Shown here one piece after another: positions 18,268-27,379 of a stretch of DNA of 64,000 bases. The notes beneath the pieces were generated by a model. The model was not told the DNA's origin. It saw only the letters and a program-made list of their open reading frames with translations, and did not search any database. Source of the stretch: CAXXOK01 sp963664595 (GTDB lineage Bacteria; Bacillota; Clostridia; Christensenellales; Aristaeellaceae). The translations under genes were made by a program, and so were the position numbers. Numbering within the stretch: position 1 is the stretch's first letter; every line of letters starts with the position of its first letter. The stretch is from assembly GCA_963664595.2 (NCBI GenBank), contig CAXXOK010000003.1, positions 1-64,000 of the forward strand, in the 5' to 3' direction.

Positions 18268-20160
18268 TTATTCCGCTTCCTCCGCCCAGCGCCGGATTTC
18301 CGCTACAAACACACTGCCATACCGCTCGGCCTTCACCGCTCCCACGCCGGAAACATCCAGCAGCTCCAAAAGGATCCGGGGCCGCCGGGCGGCCATGTCC
18401 GTCAGCGTAGCGTTGGAAAAGATGACATAGGCCGGTACGTTCTCCTCCTGCGCCAACCGGGTGCGTAGCGCCCGGAGCGCGGTAAACAGGCTCTCGTCCG
18501 CCTGTGCGGGCAGCGCTTTGCTCTTTTTTGGGGAGGTTGACGCGGCTTTTTCCATCCGGGTTTGTTTCCGGCGGGCAAAGAAAACCTTCTCCCCGAGGAA
18601 AAGCACCTGCCGCGCCTGCCCGGTCATACGCAGCACCGGGTATTCGTCGCCGGTAAGCGTCAGATAGCCTTCTTGGATCAGGGAATCGATATATTCCCGG
18701 ATCTGGGGGCGTTTGATTTCGTGCATAAGGCCGTAGGTCGGCAGCTGATCCAGCCCCAGATCCAGCACGCGCTGTTCCCTGCTGCCGTGCAGCATGCGCA
18801 CAATCAGCATCAGGCCCAGGCCGGACGGATATTTGTTTTCCACACGGGCGACAGCGGAGAGGATTTTCTGCGCCTCCGTGGTGATATCCACCTGCTGTAT
18901 TTCCCCGGCGCAGCTGCCGCAGTTGCCGCAGCTGTCCGTTGTGGTTTCGCCAAAGTAGCGCAGCAGGTAGGCGCGCAGGCAGCCGGTGGTTTTGCAGTAG
19001 GCGATCATCTGGTCCAGCCGCTGCAGGTCGCGCTCCCGGATCAAGTCCTGCTCCTCTTGTAGCAGCGTTTCGCTTTTTTCAGTGTGATTGATAAGATACT
19101 TAGCGGTAACGATGTCGGCGGAGGAGAACAGCAGCACGCAGTGCGCAGCTTCTCCGTCGCGTCCGGCGCGGCCCGCCTCCTGATAATAGCTTTCGATATT
19201 CTTGGGCATGTTGTAATGCACCACGAAGCTGACGTTTGATTTATCGATTCCCATGCCGAAGGCGTTGGTGGCGACCATCACCCGCGACCGGTCAAAAACA
19301 AAATCCTCTTGATTATTCTTGCGCTCCGCGTCGCCCAGCCCGGCATGGTAGCGGGTGGCGGCTACGCCTTTTTGCCGCAGGGCGTCGCAAACCGCTTCCA
19401 CCTTTTTGCGGGTGGCGCAATAGATAATACCGCTTTGCTCCGGCCGTTTGTTGAGAAAGGCGCGCAGATAAGCGTCTTTGTCCTGGGGGTGCGCCACCTC
19501 GAAATAGAGATTGGGCCGGTCAAACCCGGTGGTGATTCGCAGGGGCTTTTTCAGCAGCAGCAGCTTTTCGATATCGTCCTTCACGGTAGCGGTGGCGGTG
19601 GCGGTAAACGCGCCAAGCACCGGGCGTTTGGTAAGCGAGGCTACAAACTCCGCGATCGCCAGATAGCTGGGGCGGAAATCCTGCCCCCATTGGGATACGC
19701 AGTGGGCTTCGTCCACGGCCAGCAGGGAGATGTCCGTTTTTTTGGAAAAGCGCAGAAAACCGGCGGTCATCAGCCGCTCCGGCGCCACATAGATTATTTT
19801 GTACGCGCCGCCTTCCGCGCGGCGAAACGCTTCGCGGTACTGCGCCGCTGACAGTGTGGAATTGATAAAGGCGGAGGCTATCCCAGCCTGCGTCAGCGCC
19901 GTGACCTGGTCCTTCATCAGGGAGATCAACGGCGAGATCACCAGCGTGATGCCCGGCAACAGCAACGCCGGAAGTTGATAGCAGATGGATTTTCCCGCTC
20001 CGGTGGGCATTACGCCCAGCACGTCCCGGCCATCCAGCAGGGCGTCAATCAGCACCTCCTGCCCCGGCCGGAACGCGCTGTGCCCGAAGTATTGTTTCAG
20101 CTGTGTAAGCTTATCGATATCCAACACCGTCCCAGAGATTGATTTTGATAGATAATACAA
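18268..20160 (-). CDS. recQ: RecQ-family ATP-dependent DNA helicase
   Basis: A 630-residue 3'-5' helicase. The Walker A motif TGAGKS is near residue 53, and the DEAH box (AVDEAHCVSQWG) follows with the aromatic loop. Motif VI, QEAGRAGRDG, is also present. Next come a four-cysteine zinc module (CLRAYLLRYFGE... CGNCGSC), an RQC winged helix and a C-terminal HRDC domain (ESLFTALRALRTRLAQEENVPAYVIF), the complete RecQ arrangement. It resolves recombination and stalled-fork structures. The 24 bases to the DUF188 gene upstream suggest one transcript. The upstream start is kept, though a GTG near residue 12 is possible. Confidence 0.95.
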   Translation of the reverse strand: MYYLSKSISGTVLDIDKLTQLKQYFGHSAFRPGQEVLIDALLDGRDVLGVMPTGAGKSICYQLPALLLPGITLVISPLISLMKDQVTALTQAGIASAFINSTLSAAQYREAFRRAEGGAYKIIYVAPERLMTAGFLRFSKKTDISLLAVDEAHCVSQWGQDFRPSYLAIAEFVASLTKRPVLGAFTATATATVKDDIEKLLLLKKPLRITTGFDRPNLYFEVAHPQDKDAYLRAFLNKRPEQSGIIYCATRKKVEAVCDALRQKGVAATRYHAGLGDAERKNNQEDFVFDRSRVMVATNAFGMGIDKSNVSFVVHYNMPKNIESYYQEAGRAGRDGEAAHCVLLFSSADIVTAKYLINHTEKSETLLQEEQDLIRERDLQRLDQMIAYCKTTGCLRAYLLRYFGETTTDSCGNCGSCAGEIQQVDITTEAQKILSAVARVENKYPSGLGLMLIVRMLHGSREQRVLDLGLDQLPTYGLMHEIKRPQIREYIDSLIQEGYLTLTGDEYPVLRMTGQARQVLFLGEKVFFARRKQTRMEKAASTSPKKSKALPAQADESLFTALRALRTRLAQEENVPAYVIFSNATLTDMAARRPRILLELLDVSGVGAVKAERYGSVFVAEIRRWAEEAE

Positions 20161-20183
20161 AACCAGTTAACTTCATAATACCG

Positions 20184-20642
20184 CTACAGTTCGTTTTCCA
20201 GCGGTTCCGCAGCCCGGTCCAGCAGCGCGCACAGGGCCTTTGCAAACGCGTCGTCGTCATCCTTCGTCCGCTTCGCGGGGCCCTTCAGCCGCCCGCCGCC
20301 CATGCGGATTTTGCGGGCGGTATGCCGCGCCAGCAGCAGCGCGTCGATATTGTCGTTGGTATACCGCATGCCGTTCTGGTTGAGCACAAGCGCCTGCTTC
20401 GCCAGCGCCATCGCCGCAAGGCCGTAATCCTGTGTAATGACCAGATCGCCTTTCTGGATCAGGTTTACCAGACGGAAGTCCGCGCTGTCCGCACCCTTGG
20501 AAACAGTAATGGTCTGCGCACCCTCACGCTCAAACACATGGGCGCTGTCACAGATCAGCAAAACGCTAAGAGCCCTTTGCCCGGCACAGGCAATGGCGAT
20601 GCTCACCACCGGGCAGCCGTCCGCGTCAATCAGTATTCTCAT
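20184..20642 (-). CDS. YaiI/YqxD family (DUF188) protein
   Basis: A 152-residue protein beginning MRILIDADGCPV, the hallmark of the family, with GDLVITQDYGLAAMAL in the middle and RTKDDDDAFAKAL near the end. The conserved Asp residues suggest a PIN-like metal-binding nuclease fold, but no activity has been proved that I can cite. It precedes recQ on the same strand. Confidence 0.92.
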   Translation of the reverse strand: MRILIDADGCPVVSIAIACAGQRALSVLLICDSAHVFEREGAQTITVSKGADSADFRLVNLIQKGDLVITQDYGLAAMALAKQALVLNQNGMRYTNDNIDALLLARHTARKIRMGGGRLKGPAKRTKDDDDAFAKALCALLDRAAEPLENEL

Positions 20643-20752
20643 GCAGGTAACTCCTTTGCATTGTCAGAGAAAAAGCAATCCGCCGTTTCCCGCCGGGGAA
20701 CCCGGATTGCCGACCCTGCTATTGTAACACATCCTGTACCGGAAAAGAAAAA

Positions 20753-20807
20753 GAGCGCCGATCCGGTATGCGGGAAGCCATTGGCTTTCCGCACAGCATA
20801 CGGCGCT
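20753..20807 (-). terminator. hairpin downstream of the RraA-like relic
   Basis: A long imperfect hairpin with ends AGCGCCG (20753-20759) and CGGCGCT (20801-20807). Read on the minus strand it is followed by CTTTTTC, so it would end minus-strand transcription coming from the RraA-like relic. Confidence 0.65.
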
Positions 20808-20853
20808 GTTTTCGGGTTTCTTCACGGGCGGCAGCGGCACTGCCTGCGGCAGA

Positions 20854-21070
20854 TCAGAACGTTGCGTAGACCTTGTACACCGCGAGGGGATCCTGGCCGC
20901 CGGCTATGGCCTTGCGGCTGTTGTTTTCATTGCCGAGGATCCGCCCGACCTATTTCAGGATGGGAACGGTCAGCGAATTGGGCACAGCGACCACGCTGTT
21001 TGTATCGCCAATGATTAAATCACCGGGATTGATGACCAGTTTCCATTCCACGCCATTTACATAGATAACT
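20854..21070 (-). pseudogene. remnant of an RraA-like (HMG/CHA aldolase-like) gene
   Basis: On the minus strand the frame reads VNGVEWKLVINPGDLIIGD, then TNSVVAVPNSLTVPILK, then a stop. It reopens in the same frame for about 28 residues to a TGA at 20854. NPGDLIIGD with VVAVP is the C-terminal signature of RraA-like aldolases. The N-terminal two thirds are missing and there is an in-frame stop. Such enzymes often sit in sugar-acid pathways like those downstream. Confidence 0.55.
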
Positions 21071-21077
21071 TACCAGA

Positions 21078-21255
21078 GATAAAAAAGCAGTGGAAATGCT
21101 CGACTCCATTCTTGCGTTTCAACCGGATGTGCCGATTCCTCTGCTGATCGATTCCCTGAAAAAGGTTCTTTGTATATCAGCGAGGTTGTGCCGGGCGATA
21201 AGGCAGACCTTAACGATACCTCCGCGATGCTGCTGCAAGTACATTATGGACCATG
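21078..21255 (+). pseudogene. unidentified gene fragment
   Basis: Plus-strand frames here give protein-like pieces (AVEMLDSILAFQPDVPIPLL, then after a frame change YISEVVPGDKADLNDTSAML) ending at a TGA near 21254. There is no start, no ribosome site and no family that I recognise. It is most likely the 3' end of a lost gene. Confidence 0.3.
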
Positions 21256-21351
21256 ACCGGAACCCGGACCTTTCGCTGGGTATGTTTTTACGGTTCGTCC
21301 CGGCGTACGCGGCACGCGGCGCTACCGGTTGCGCCTGTAAACAGGCCGCTG

Positions 21352-22215
21352 TTACCGGGCACTGCGGCGGAATTGCTTGGGGGCCATGCCGTTTTGCTCC
21401 CGGAAGCACATCACAAAATAACTTGTGGAGGAAAAGCCGGTTTCGGCGGCAATCTCGGTAATACTCTTGTCTGTGCGGATCAGCAGGTTGGCCGCCTTGG
21501 TCAGGCGCAGCCTGCGCACATAGGACGGCAGGGATTCTCCCACATAGCGGCTGAAAAAACGGGAGAAGGTGGACCGCCCCATGTTAAATTGTCTGGCGAT
21601 CGGGTCAACGGTCAGGGCTTCGTCGATGTGCTCCTCGATGTACTGGAACACGGCTTTGATGACCTCCAGGCCGTGCTCGTCCATGGGGGCCGCGCTGCCG
21701 CGCCGGTACCACTGGCGGATGAACCATAACAGAATCTGCTCCGTGTAGGACCGCAGCGCCATTTCATAACCATAGGAACGCTGGGCAAACTCCTCCAGCA
21801 TGCTTTCCAGCAGCACATCAACCCGGCTTCCCTGAAGCTGGCTGCGCGTATAAAACTCAATTTCATGCTTGTTGAGATACATGAACGGGAAAATGTACTT
21901 CAGCTCGTAGATTGGCTGGGTGGAGGAAAACAATCCTTCGGGAACAAACTTCATCACCGTGTACTGGTTTATGCCGTCCTGCAGCGTGCGGGTCTGGTGC
22001 GGCTGCATGGGGCGGATGAGCACCACATCGCCTGCCGACAGCGTCATGGTCTGCCGTTCCACAATCAGCTCATAGCAACCACTGGTGCAGTACAGCAGCT
22101 CAAAGTGCTCGTGTATGTGGGCCCGGACCACGTTTTGTATGCCGATTACGCGCTGGGCATAGCATTCAAAAATCCCATCCAGACCCTTGGCCGGATCCCG
22201 TTTTTCGTAATACAT
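21352..22215 (-). CDS. AraC-family regulator with N-terminal cupin
   Basis: 287 residues, with GGGAGG before the ATG at 22215. The N-terminal cupin (HIHEHFELLYCTSGCYELIV... GDVVLIRPMQPHQ) would bind a sugar. The C-terminal double helix-turn-helix (IARQFNMGRSTFSRFFSRYVGESLPSYV, then ITEIAAETGFSSTSYFVMCFREQNG) binds DNA. It lies downstream of the isomerase/dehydrogenase genes on the same strand, separated by a terminator, and probably regulates part of this catabolic region. Confidence 0.9.
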   Translation of the reverse strand: MYYEKRDPAKGLDGIFECYAQRVIGIQNVVRAHIHEHFELLYCTSGCYELIVERQTMTLSAGDVVLIRPMQPHQTRTLQDGINQYTVMKFVPEGLFSSTQPIYELKYIFPFMYLNKHEIEFYTRSQLQGSRVDVLLESMLEEFAQRSYGYEMALRSYTEQILLWFIRQWYRRGSAAPMDEHGLEVIKAVFQYIEEHIDEALTVDPIARQFNMGRSTFSRFFSRYVGESLPSYVRRLRLTKAANLLIRTDKSITEIAAETGFSSTSYFVMCFREQNGMAPKQFRRSAR

Positions 22216-22387
22216 GAAGCGCCTCCCGGCATAAAAATGATAGAGACCGGATACGCCGTTTATCGGAGGAATAACGGTATTGTTTTGGTTCTATGGGGCT
22301 GCGGCCAATTCCTGCAACGGGATAAATCCACAGCGGAAGCGGATTTTTATATAAACAGACGTGTATCCATGGATGGCACGCCGCAGA

Positions 22388-22436
22388 ACAAAAACCCCGT
22401 TGCTTCGGCGCCTGCCAAAGCAACGGGGGTGTTTTG
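22388..22436. terminator. terminator ending the isomerase/dehydrogenase operon
   Basis: CAAAAACCCCGTTGCTT and AAAGCAACGGGGGTGTTTTG form a long stem around a short GC loop, with A/T runs on both sides. On the minus strand it lies just after the stop of the gene ending at 22487. The remaining ~270 bases of this gap show no gene. Confidence 0.85.
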
Positions 22437-22486
22437 TTCTGCCTTTCCGCCCGCGGCGGGCGGATGATTGCGGAATTTTCGGTAGA

Positions 22487-23452
22487 TCAGGCCCAGAACA
22501 TATCGCCGGGCTTCTCGGTTATCAGTACCTGCTTGAGGAAGCTGATGGCCTTGCACATGCCTTCGTGCCCGCTCATCAGCCCATCCTCGTGCTCGATGGA
22601 GATGGCGTCGTCGTAGCCGTTCACCCGAAGCTCGCTGATGATGTTGTTCCATTCCAGCATGCCGTGGCCGTAGCCGACGGTGCGGAAGGTCCAGCTGCGC
22701 TCGTTGAGCTTATTGTAGCTGCGCACATCCAGCACGCCGTTGCGGGCGATGTTGGCCGCGTCCAGCTTCGTATCCTTGGCGTGGAAGAAATGGACGGCGC
22801 CGCCCAGTTCCCGGATGGCCATCACCGGGTCCATGCCCTGCCAGAACAGGTGGCTGGGATCGAAGTTCGCGCCGATGATCTCGCCCACCGCCTTGCGCAG
22901 CCGCAGCAGCGAAGACGGATTGTACACGCAGAAGCCGGGGTGCATTTCCAGCGCGATTTTTTCAATGCCGTGTTCCTTGGCAAAGGCTACGGTCTTTTGC
23001 CAATAGGGAATCAGCACCTCGTTCCACTGGTATTCCAACACCTGCTGGTATTCCGTAGGCCAGGCACAGGTAACCCAGTTGGGCATTTTGTCCTGCGGGC
23101 TGCCGCCGGGGCAGCCGCTGAAGCCGACGATGCGGTTGACCCCGATCTTTTCGGCCAGCAGTACCGCGTTTACAAAATCGTCGTGATACCTCTTTGCCTC
23201 CTGGGGATCGGGATGCACCGGGTTGCCGTGGGTGCTGAGGGCGGCAATTTCAATTTCGTGCTCTTTCAGCGTGTTCTGAAAGGCTTCCAGCTTTTTGGGG
23301 TCGTTCAGCAGCACCTGCGGATCGCAGTGCTTTTTGCCGGGATAGCCGCCGCAGCCCATTTCGATGGCATGCACGTCCTGGCTCTGCAAAAACGCGCAGG
23401 CCTGTTCCAGCGTCATTTGGTACAATCCGGCGTTCAATACACACAGTTTCAT
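22487..23452 (-). CDS. sugar phosphate isomerase/epimerase (xylose isomerase-like TIM barrel)
   Basis: 321 residues of the AP_endonuc_2/IolE-like barrel. Metal-ligand stretches are visible: KIALEMHPGF (Glu and His), GANFDPSHLFWQG (Asp and His), VHFFHAKD (His) and ISIEHED (Glu). These enzymes isomerise or epimerise sugars or inositol derivatives with a divalent metal. The gene is last in a four-gene operon of alternating Gfo/Idh/MocA and isomerase genes. Oxidation of an imported sugar followed by isomerisation is the likely theme, but the substrate is not known. Confidence 0.88.
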   Translation of the reverse strand: MKLCVLNAGLYQMTLEQACAFLQSQDVHAIEMGCGGYPGKKHCDPQVLLNDPKKLEAFQNTLKEHEIEIAALSTHGNPVHPDPQEAKRYHDDFVNAVLLAEKIGVNRIVGFSGCPGGSPQDKMPNWVTCAWPTEYQQVLEYQWNEVLIPYWQKTVAFAKEHGIEKIALEMHPGFCVYNPSSLLRLRKAVGEIIGANFDPSHLFWQGMDPVMAIRELGGAVHFFHAKDTKLDAANIARNGVLDVRSYNKLNERSWTFRTVGYGHGMLEWNNIISELRVNGYDDAISIEHEDGLMSGHEGMCKAISFLKQVLITEKPGDMFWA

Positions 23453-23472
23453 TTGGTTACCTCCTATTTACG

Positions 23473-24516
23473 TCAAATGCGTTCGTGTACGGCCTCGCCC
23501 AGCTCGGCAGAGCGGAACAGGGCTTCCATCAGGCGCATTACGCGCAGCATTTGCGCGTGCGTTACCGTTTGTTCTTCCCGCTGCTCCGCGGCGGCTTTCA
23601 TGTTGCGGTAAAAATCGCGCACATCGCTTTCCACCTGCGGCAGCGGATAGGTTTGGATGGTTTCCTCGGTGCGCGGGGCCATGGTTTTGGTCAGCCCCGC
23701 GGCGGTTACCACGGGTACGGCGTCGCGCTTTTCCCAGTCGCTGACCTTTACGATGCTGCCGTTCAGAGCCCAATCCTTGATGAGGGCCGTTCCGTTTTCA
23801 CCGCATACAAACCAGCGCGGCAGGCTGAGGAAGTGGCTGGTGCCTACCTCCACCACAGCCGTCCAGCCGCTTGCAAAGGTGAGCAATACCTTGAAGCCGT
23901 CGTCCACGTTATCATTGGTTACATGGGTGGTGTGGCAATATACTGACAGGATATCCTCATCGGTAAGCTGGAGTATCTGGTCCAGCAGATGCACGCCCCA
24001 GTCCAGAATCATACCGCCGCCATGCTCCCTGTGGTTGCGCCAATCGCCCGGTACGCCCCGCGAGCCGAGCACGCGGCTTTCAATATTGAAAACCGGTCCC
24101 AGTTCGTTTTTGGCAAGCAGCTCTTTGACAATCAGAAAATCTTCATCCCAGCGGCGGTTCTGGTGCACGGTGAACAGGCGGTTTTCCTGTTTGCTGACTG
24201 TGATCATCTCCGTAAGCTCCGCCGAGGAAAGCGCCACGGGTTTTTCGCAGATTACATGTTTTCCGCTGCGCAGGGCGGCCACTGCCAACGGCAGATGCGT
24301 ATCGTTCGGGGTTGCGATGGTGACCAGATCAACGCTTTTGTCTGCAAGCAGCGCGTCCAGCGTGGGGTAGGCGCGCAGGCCGTTTTGTTCAGCCGCCCGG
24401 TTGCGCTCCGGCAGGATATCGTACACGCCTGCCACCGTGAAAAGCTCCGGCATGGTCTGGAGCTGCTTTACATGCCATTGCCCCATGCCGCCATACCCGA
24501 TCAAAGCCCAATTCAT
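23473..24516 (-). CDS. Gfo/Idh/MocA-family oxidoreductase
   Basis: 347 residues. The N-terminal Rossmann motif is GYGGMGQWHV and the catalytic-Lys motif is EKPVALS near residue 93. LDWGVHLLDQILQL shows the Asp/His pair of the family. It oxidises or reduces a sugar or inositol ring carbon with NAD(P). It is followed 20 bases later by an isomerase gene. Confidence 0.92.
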   Translation of the reverse strand: MNWALIGYGGMGQWHVKQLQTMPELFTVAGVYDILPERNRAAEQNGLRAYPTLDALLADKSVDLVTIATPNDTHLPLAVAALRSGKHVICEKPVALSSAELTEMITVSKQENRLFTVHQNRRWDEDFLIVKELLAKNELGPVFNIESRVLGSRGVPGDWRNHREHGGGMILDWGVHLLDQILQLTDEDILSVYCHTTHVTNDNVDDGFKVLLTFASGWTAVVEVGTSHFLSLPRWFVCGENGTALIKDWALNGSIVKVSDWEKRDAVPVVTAAGLTKTMAPRTEETIQTYPLPQVESDVRDFYRNMKAAAEQREEQTVTHAQMLRVMRLMEALFRSAELGEAVHERI

Positions 24517-24539
24517 GCCCTATGTTACTCCTTTGTGCG

Positions 24540-25268
24540 TTATGCCAGAGAACGCAGATACTCGATGCATACCCGCGCCTCGTCCAGGCCGGTGGGGGTG
24601 AGCGTTTCACTCTCCACGATCATCGGCACGGAAAGCGCCAGCGCCGTCTGGTATACGTTCCGAACGGGCGCGGTGCCCAGACCCAGCGGCTTGCCCTCGC
24701 CGTTTGCCAGGCCATCCTTAATGTGGATCACGGGCAGGCGGTGCTTGGCGTGGAGCGTTTTCATCCACGCAACCGGGTCTTCCCCGGCGGCATATACCCA
24801 GAATGTATCGATTTCCAGCGGGATGGAGGTTGTTTCCACCAGCGCGTCCCACAGGGACGGGCCGCCCTCAATCGACTTGAACTCGTGCGCGTGGTTGTGA
24901 TACGCCATGGTGATCCCCTGCACGGCCAGCCGCTTTTGATATCCGTTCAGCTTGTCAATCAGCGCGGTTAACTCCGCCTGCGTTGCGGGCTTGGTATAAG
25001 GGATAACCAACAGTGAGCATCCGATTGTTTTGTGGTAGGCGACCACGCCGTCAAAATCTTCATCCAGCGCCTGCAGCCCGGTGTGGGTGCTGGGCGCGTT
25101 CAGCTTGTATTCCGCAAGCCAGCTCTTCACGTCTTCCGCCTTGTGGCCGAAGAACCCGGCAAACTCCACATCCTGATACCCAAGCCGGGCAACCTTTTGA
25201 AGGGTGTCCTGCAGCGCATCTTTCGCGGCGTCCCGGACGCTGTACAGTTGTAATCCGTATTTCATCAT
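24540..25268 (-). CDS. sugar phosphate isomerase/epimerase
   Basis: 242 residues starting MMKYGLQLYSVRD, typical of short barrel epimerases near Gfo/Idh/MocA genes. Metal-site stretches MAYHNHAHEF, LEIDTFW, VIHIKDG and VESETLT are in order. It is shorter than the other isomerase of the operon (321 residues) and not a recent copy of it. It sits between two dehydrogenases with 9-23 base gaps. Confidence 0.88.
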   Translation of the reverse strand: MMKYGLQLYSVRDAAKDALQDTLQKVARLGYQDVEFAGFFGHKAEDVKSWLAEYKLNAPSTHTGLQALDEDFDGVVAYHKTIGCSLLVIPYTKPATQAELTALIDKLNGYQKRLAVQGITMAYHNHAHEFKSIEGGPSLWDALVETTSIPLEIDTFWVYAAGEDPVAWMKTLHAKHRLPVIHIKDGLANGEGKPLGLGTAPVRNVYQTALALSVPMIVESETLTPTGLDEARVCIEYLRSLA

Positions 25269-25277
25269 TTCACCTCA

Positions 25278-26363
25278 TCAGTCGAAGTAGACGGGTTTGC
25301 CGGTCTTGGCGGAGGTATAGATCGCTTCCAGAATTTCGCTTACCACGCAGGCCTGCTCCGGGGTTACCACGGGGGCTGTGTCGTTGTCGATGGCGTCCAT
25401 CCAGGCAATCTGCTCCACCACGGGCGGGGTCATTTCCAGACCTTCGTAGAAGGCTACGCCGCCGGTTTTCATGTTGGGTACGGTTTCTACCTGTTTATCA
25501 AATTCGCACTTGTTGAGGATCACATCGTCGCGGCGGATGCGCGCGCCCGCCTTGGAGCCGCACAGGTCGCAGCTGCCCTCCTGGATGGGCTCGCAGGTGT
25601 TGATGGCCCAGGTGGCGTCCAGCGTGATGGTCGCGCCGTTCTTCATGACGATAAATCCGAAGGCTGCGTCCTCCAGCGTGGTGTTTTCATCAGCCGCCCA
25701 GCCGCCCCAGGGGTTGCCGCACTCGGCGTGCTCCACCTTCTTGTAGCGGGTTCCGACCACCATACGGGGCTCATAGTTGTTCATCAGGTACAGGGTCAGA
25801 TCCAGGCTATGGGTGCCGATATCGATCAGCGGACCGCCGCCCTGCTCGTACTCGTTGAGGAATACGCCCCAGTTGGGCGTGCCGCGGCGGCGGATGGCCA
25901 GCGCCTTGCTGTAATAGATATCGCCCAGGTCGCCGCGCTCGATGATCTGCTTGAGGTACTGGCTGGCCGCCTTGTGGCGGTGCTGATAGCCGATGGTCAG
26001 CTTTTTGCCGGTTTCCCTGGCGACCTGCACCATGTGCCTGGCATCCTCGGCGGTTTTGGCCATGGGCTTTTCGCACATCACGTGCTTGCCGGCCCGCAGG
26101 GCGTCGCAGGTGATTTCCGCATGGCTGCGGTTGGGCGTGAGCACATAACAAATATCAATGCTCCCGTCCTGTAACAATTCCTTGTAGTCCGTGTACACCT
26201 TCGCGCCTTCGATGCCGTACTCGGCGGCCGCCTTGGCCGCCTTGGCCTCGTCCAAATCGCAGAACGCGACCATATCCGCCCGGTTGACCGATTTGATGGC
26301 GGGCATATGTTTACCGTTGGCAATGCCGCCGCACCCAATAATACCAATCTTGTGTCTGTTCAT
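25278..26363 (-). CDS. Gfo/Idh/MocA-family oxidoreductase
   Basis: 361 residues. The Rossmann motif is GCGGIANGKH, the catalytic Lys is in EKPMAKT, and LIDIGTHSLDLTLYLM carries the Asp/His pair. It is the first gene of the minus-strand operon ending at 22487; its ribosome site is AAGGAGG. A TATAGT -10 box in TGCTATAGT lies about 45 bases upstream with a poor -35, consistent with activator control by an AraC protein. Confidence 0.92.
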   Translation of the reverse strand: MNRHKIGIIGCGGIANGKHMPAIKSVNRADMVAFCDLDEAKAAKAAAEYGIEGAKVYTDYKELLQDGSIDICYVLTPNRSHAEITCDALRAGKHVMCEKPMAKTAEDARHMVQVARETGKKLTIGYQHRHKAASQYLKQIIERGDLGDIYYSKALAIRRRGTPNWGVFLNEYEQGGGPLIDIGTHSLDLTLYLMNNYEPRMVVGTRYKKVEHAECGNPWGGWAADENTTLEDAAFGFIVMKNGATITLDATWAINTCEPIQEGSCDLCGSKAGARIRRDDVILNKCEFDKQVETVPNMKTGGVAFYEGLEMTPPVVEQIAWMDAIDNDTAPVVTPEQACVVSEILEAIYTSAKTGKPVYFD

Positions 26364-26501
26364 TATAAAGTTCCTCCTTGCTGGTTTCTAGCGACACTAT
26401 AGCAAAGAGAAGAATGGAATGCTATCATGAATGCGTCGATATATATCAATTTTGTGCCAAGCCAAAAACTATTGTAGCGGGACGGAATCGGCAAAATCGG
26501 G

Positions 26502-27278
26502 TTACGGAACAATGCGGGGCAGGCTTCGCTTGGCAAATTGCCCCGGGGAAATCCCGTATTTTGCGGAAAAAACAGAGCAGAAACGGCTCGCGGATGGAAT
26601 GCCCACCGCGTAGGCGATCTCCTGTACCGACAGATGGGTTTCCAGCAGCAGCCGGTATGCCTCCTCCAGCCGAAGGTCGGTCAGCGCCTGCTTGGGGGAT
26701 TGTCCGGTTTCACCGCGGAAGATGCGGAACAGCTGCGAGCGGCTCAGGCCCACCATCCGCGCCGTTTCATCAATGGAGATGGGTCGCATGTAATGGCTGC
26801 GAAAATGCCACAGCGCTTTTTCGTACAACGCGCGGGCTGAGGATTTGTACTGGGAATCTACATCCCCAAGCAGCGCGAGGAAGCGCATCAGCCCGCCGGT
26901 AAGGGCCAGGCCGTTCGCGGCAAGCTCCACATCCTGCTGCATCTGGTGCACAACCGCAAACAGGTTATGGCGGCAGCGGAGTACGGGATGCTCGGGCGTT
27001 GCGCCCGCGGCCCGCACGAGCTCCGCCGCCTCCTCGCCGACAAAGCCAACCCAGCCGTATTGCCAGGGATATACGGCATCCGCCTGGTACACCGTAATCT
27101 GATCCGGAAAAATGACAAATGCCTGTCCCGCGCCGATGGCATGGGTCAATCCCTCGGCAGCGAGGGTGCCCTTGCCGTGCAACACATAATGAATCAGGTA
27201 GTGATCCCGCACATGCGGCCCATAGCGGTGGGATGGAGGGGTTTGCTCGGTTCCGAACTGCTTGACGACCAGGGCCAT
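26502..27278 (-). CDS. AraC-family regulator with N-terminal AraC_binding domain
   Basis: The start at 27278 follows GAGGTGAGG; about 258 residues. An arabinose-binding-like cupin (HYVLHGKGTLAAEG... FVIFPDQITVYQADAVYPWQYGWVGF) precedes the double helix-turn-helix (ETARMVGLSRSQLFRIFRGETGQSPKQAL... IAYAVGIPSASRFCSVFSAKYGISP). It is divergent from the GH4 gene and separated from it by a short region with two direct repeats, its likely binding sites. Confidence 0.92.
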   Translation of the reverse strand: MALVVKQFGTEQTPPSHRYGPHVRDHYLIHYVLHGKGTLAAEGLTHAIGAGQAFVIFPDQITVYQADAVYPWQYGWVGFVGEEAAELVRAAGATPEHPVLRCRHNLFAVVHQMQQDVELAANGLALTGGLMRFLALLGDVDSQYKSSARALYEKALWHFRSHYMRPISIDETARMVGLSRSQLFRIFRGETGQSPKQALTDLRLEEAYRLLLETHLSVQEIAYAVGIPSASRFCSVFSAKYGISPGQFAKRSLPRIVP

Positions 27279-27291
27279 AATCCTCACCTCG

Positions 27292-27323
27292 TGCAACAAA
27301 TCGTATATATTTTGCAACAATTC
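27292..27323. promoter_or_regulatory. candidate tandem AraC operator in the divergent promoter region
   Basis: Two direct repeats, TGCAACAAATC (27292-27302) and TGCAACAATTC (27313-27323), are offset by 21 bases, two helical turns, which is the usual arrangement of AraC half-sites. A -10-like TATGCT (27351-27356) lacks a good -35, as expected for an activated promoter of the GH4 gene. Confidence 0.6.
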
Positions 27324-27379
27324 AGGCTGGCTGTCAATGCGCCCGTGTGCTATGCTTTACAAAACAAGGAGGAGAGACT

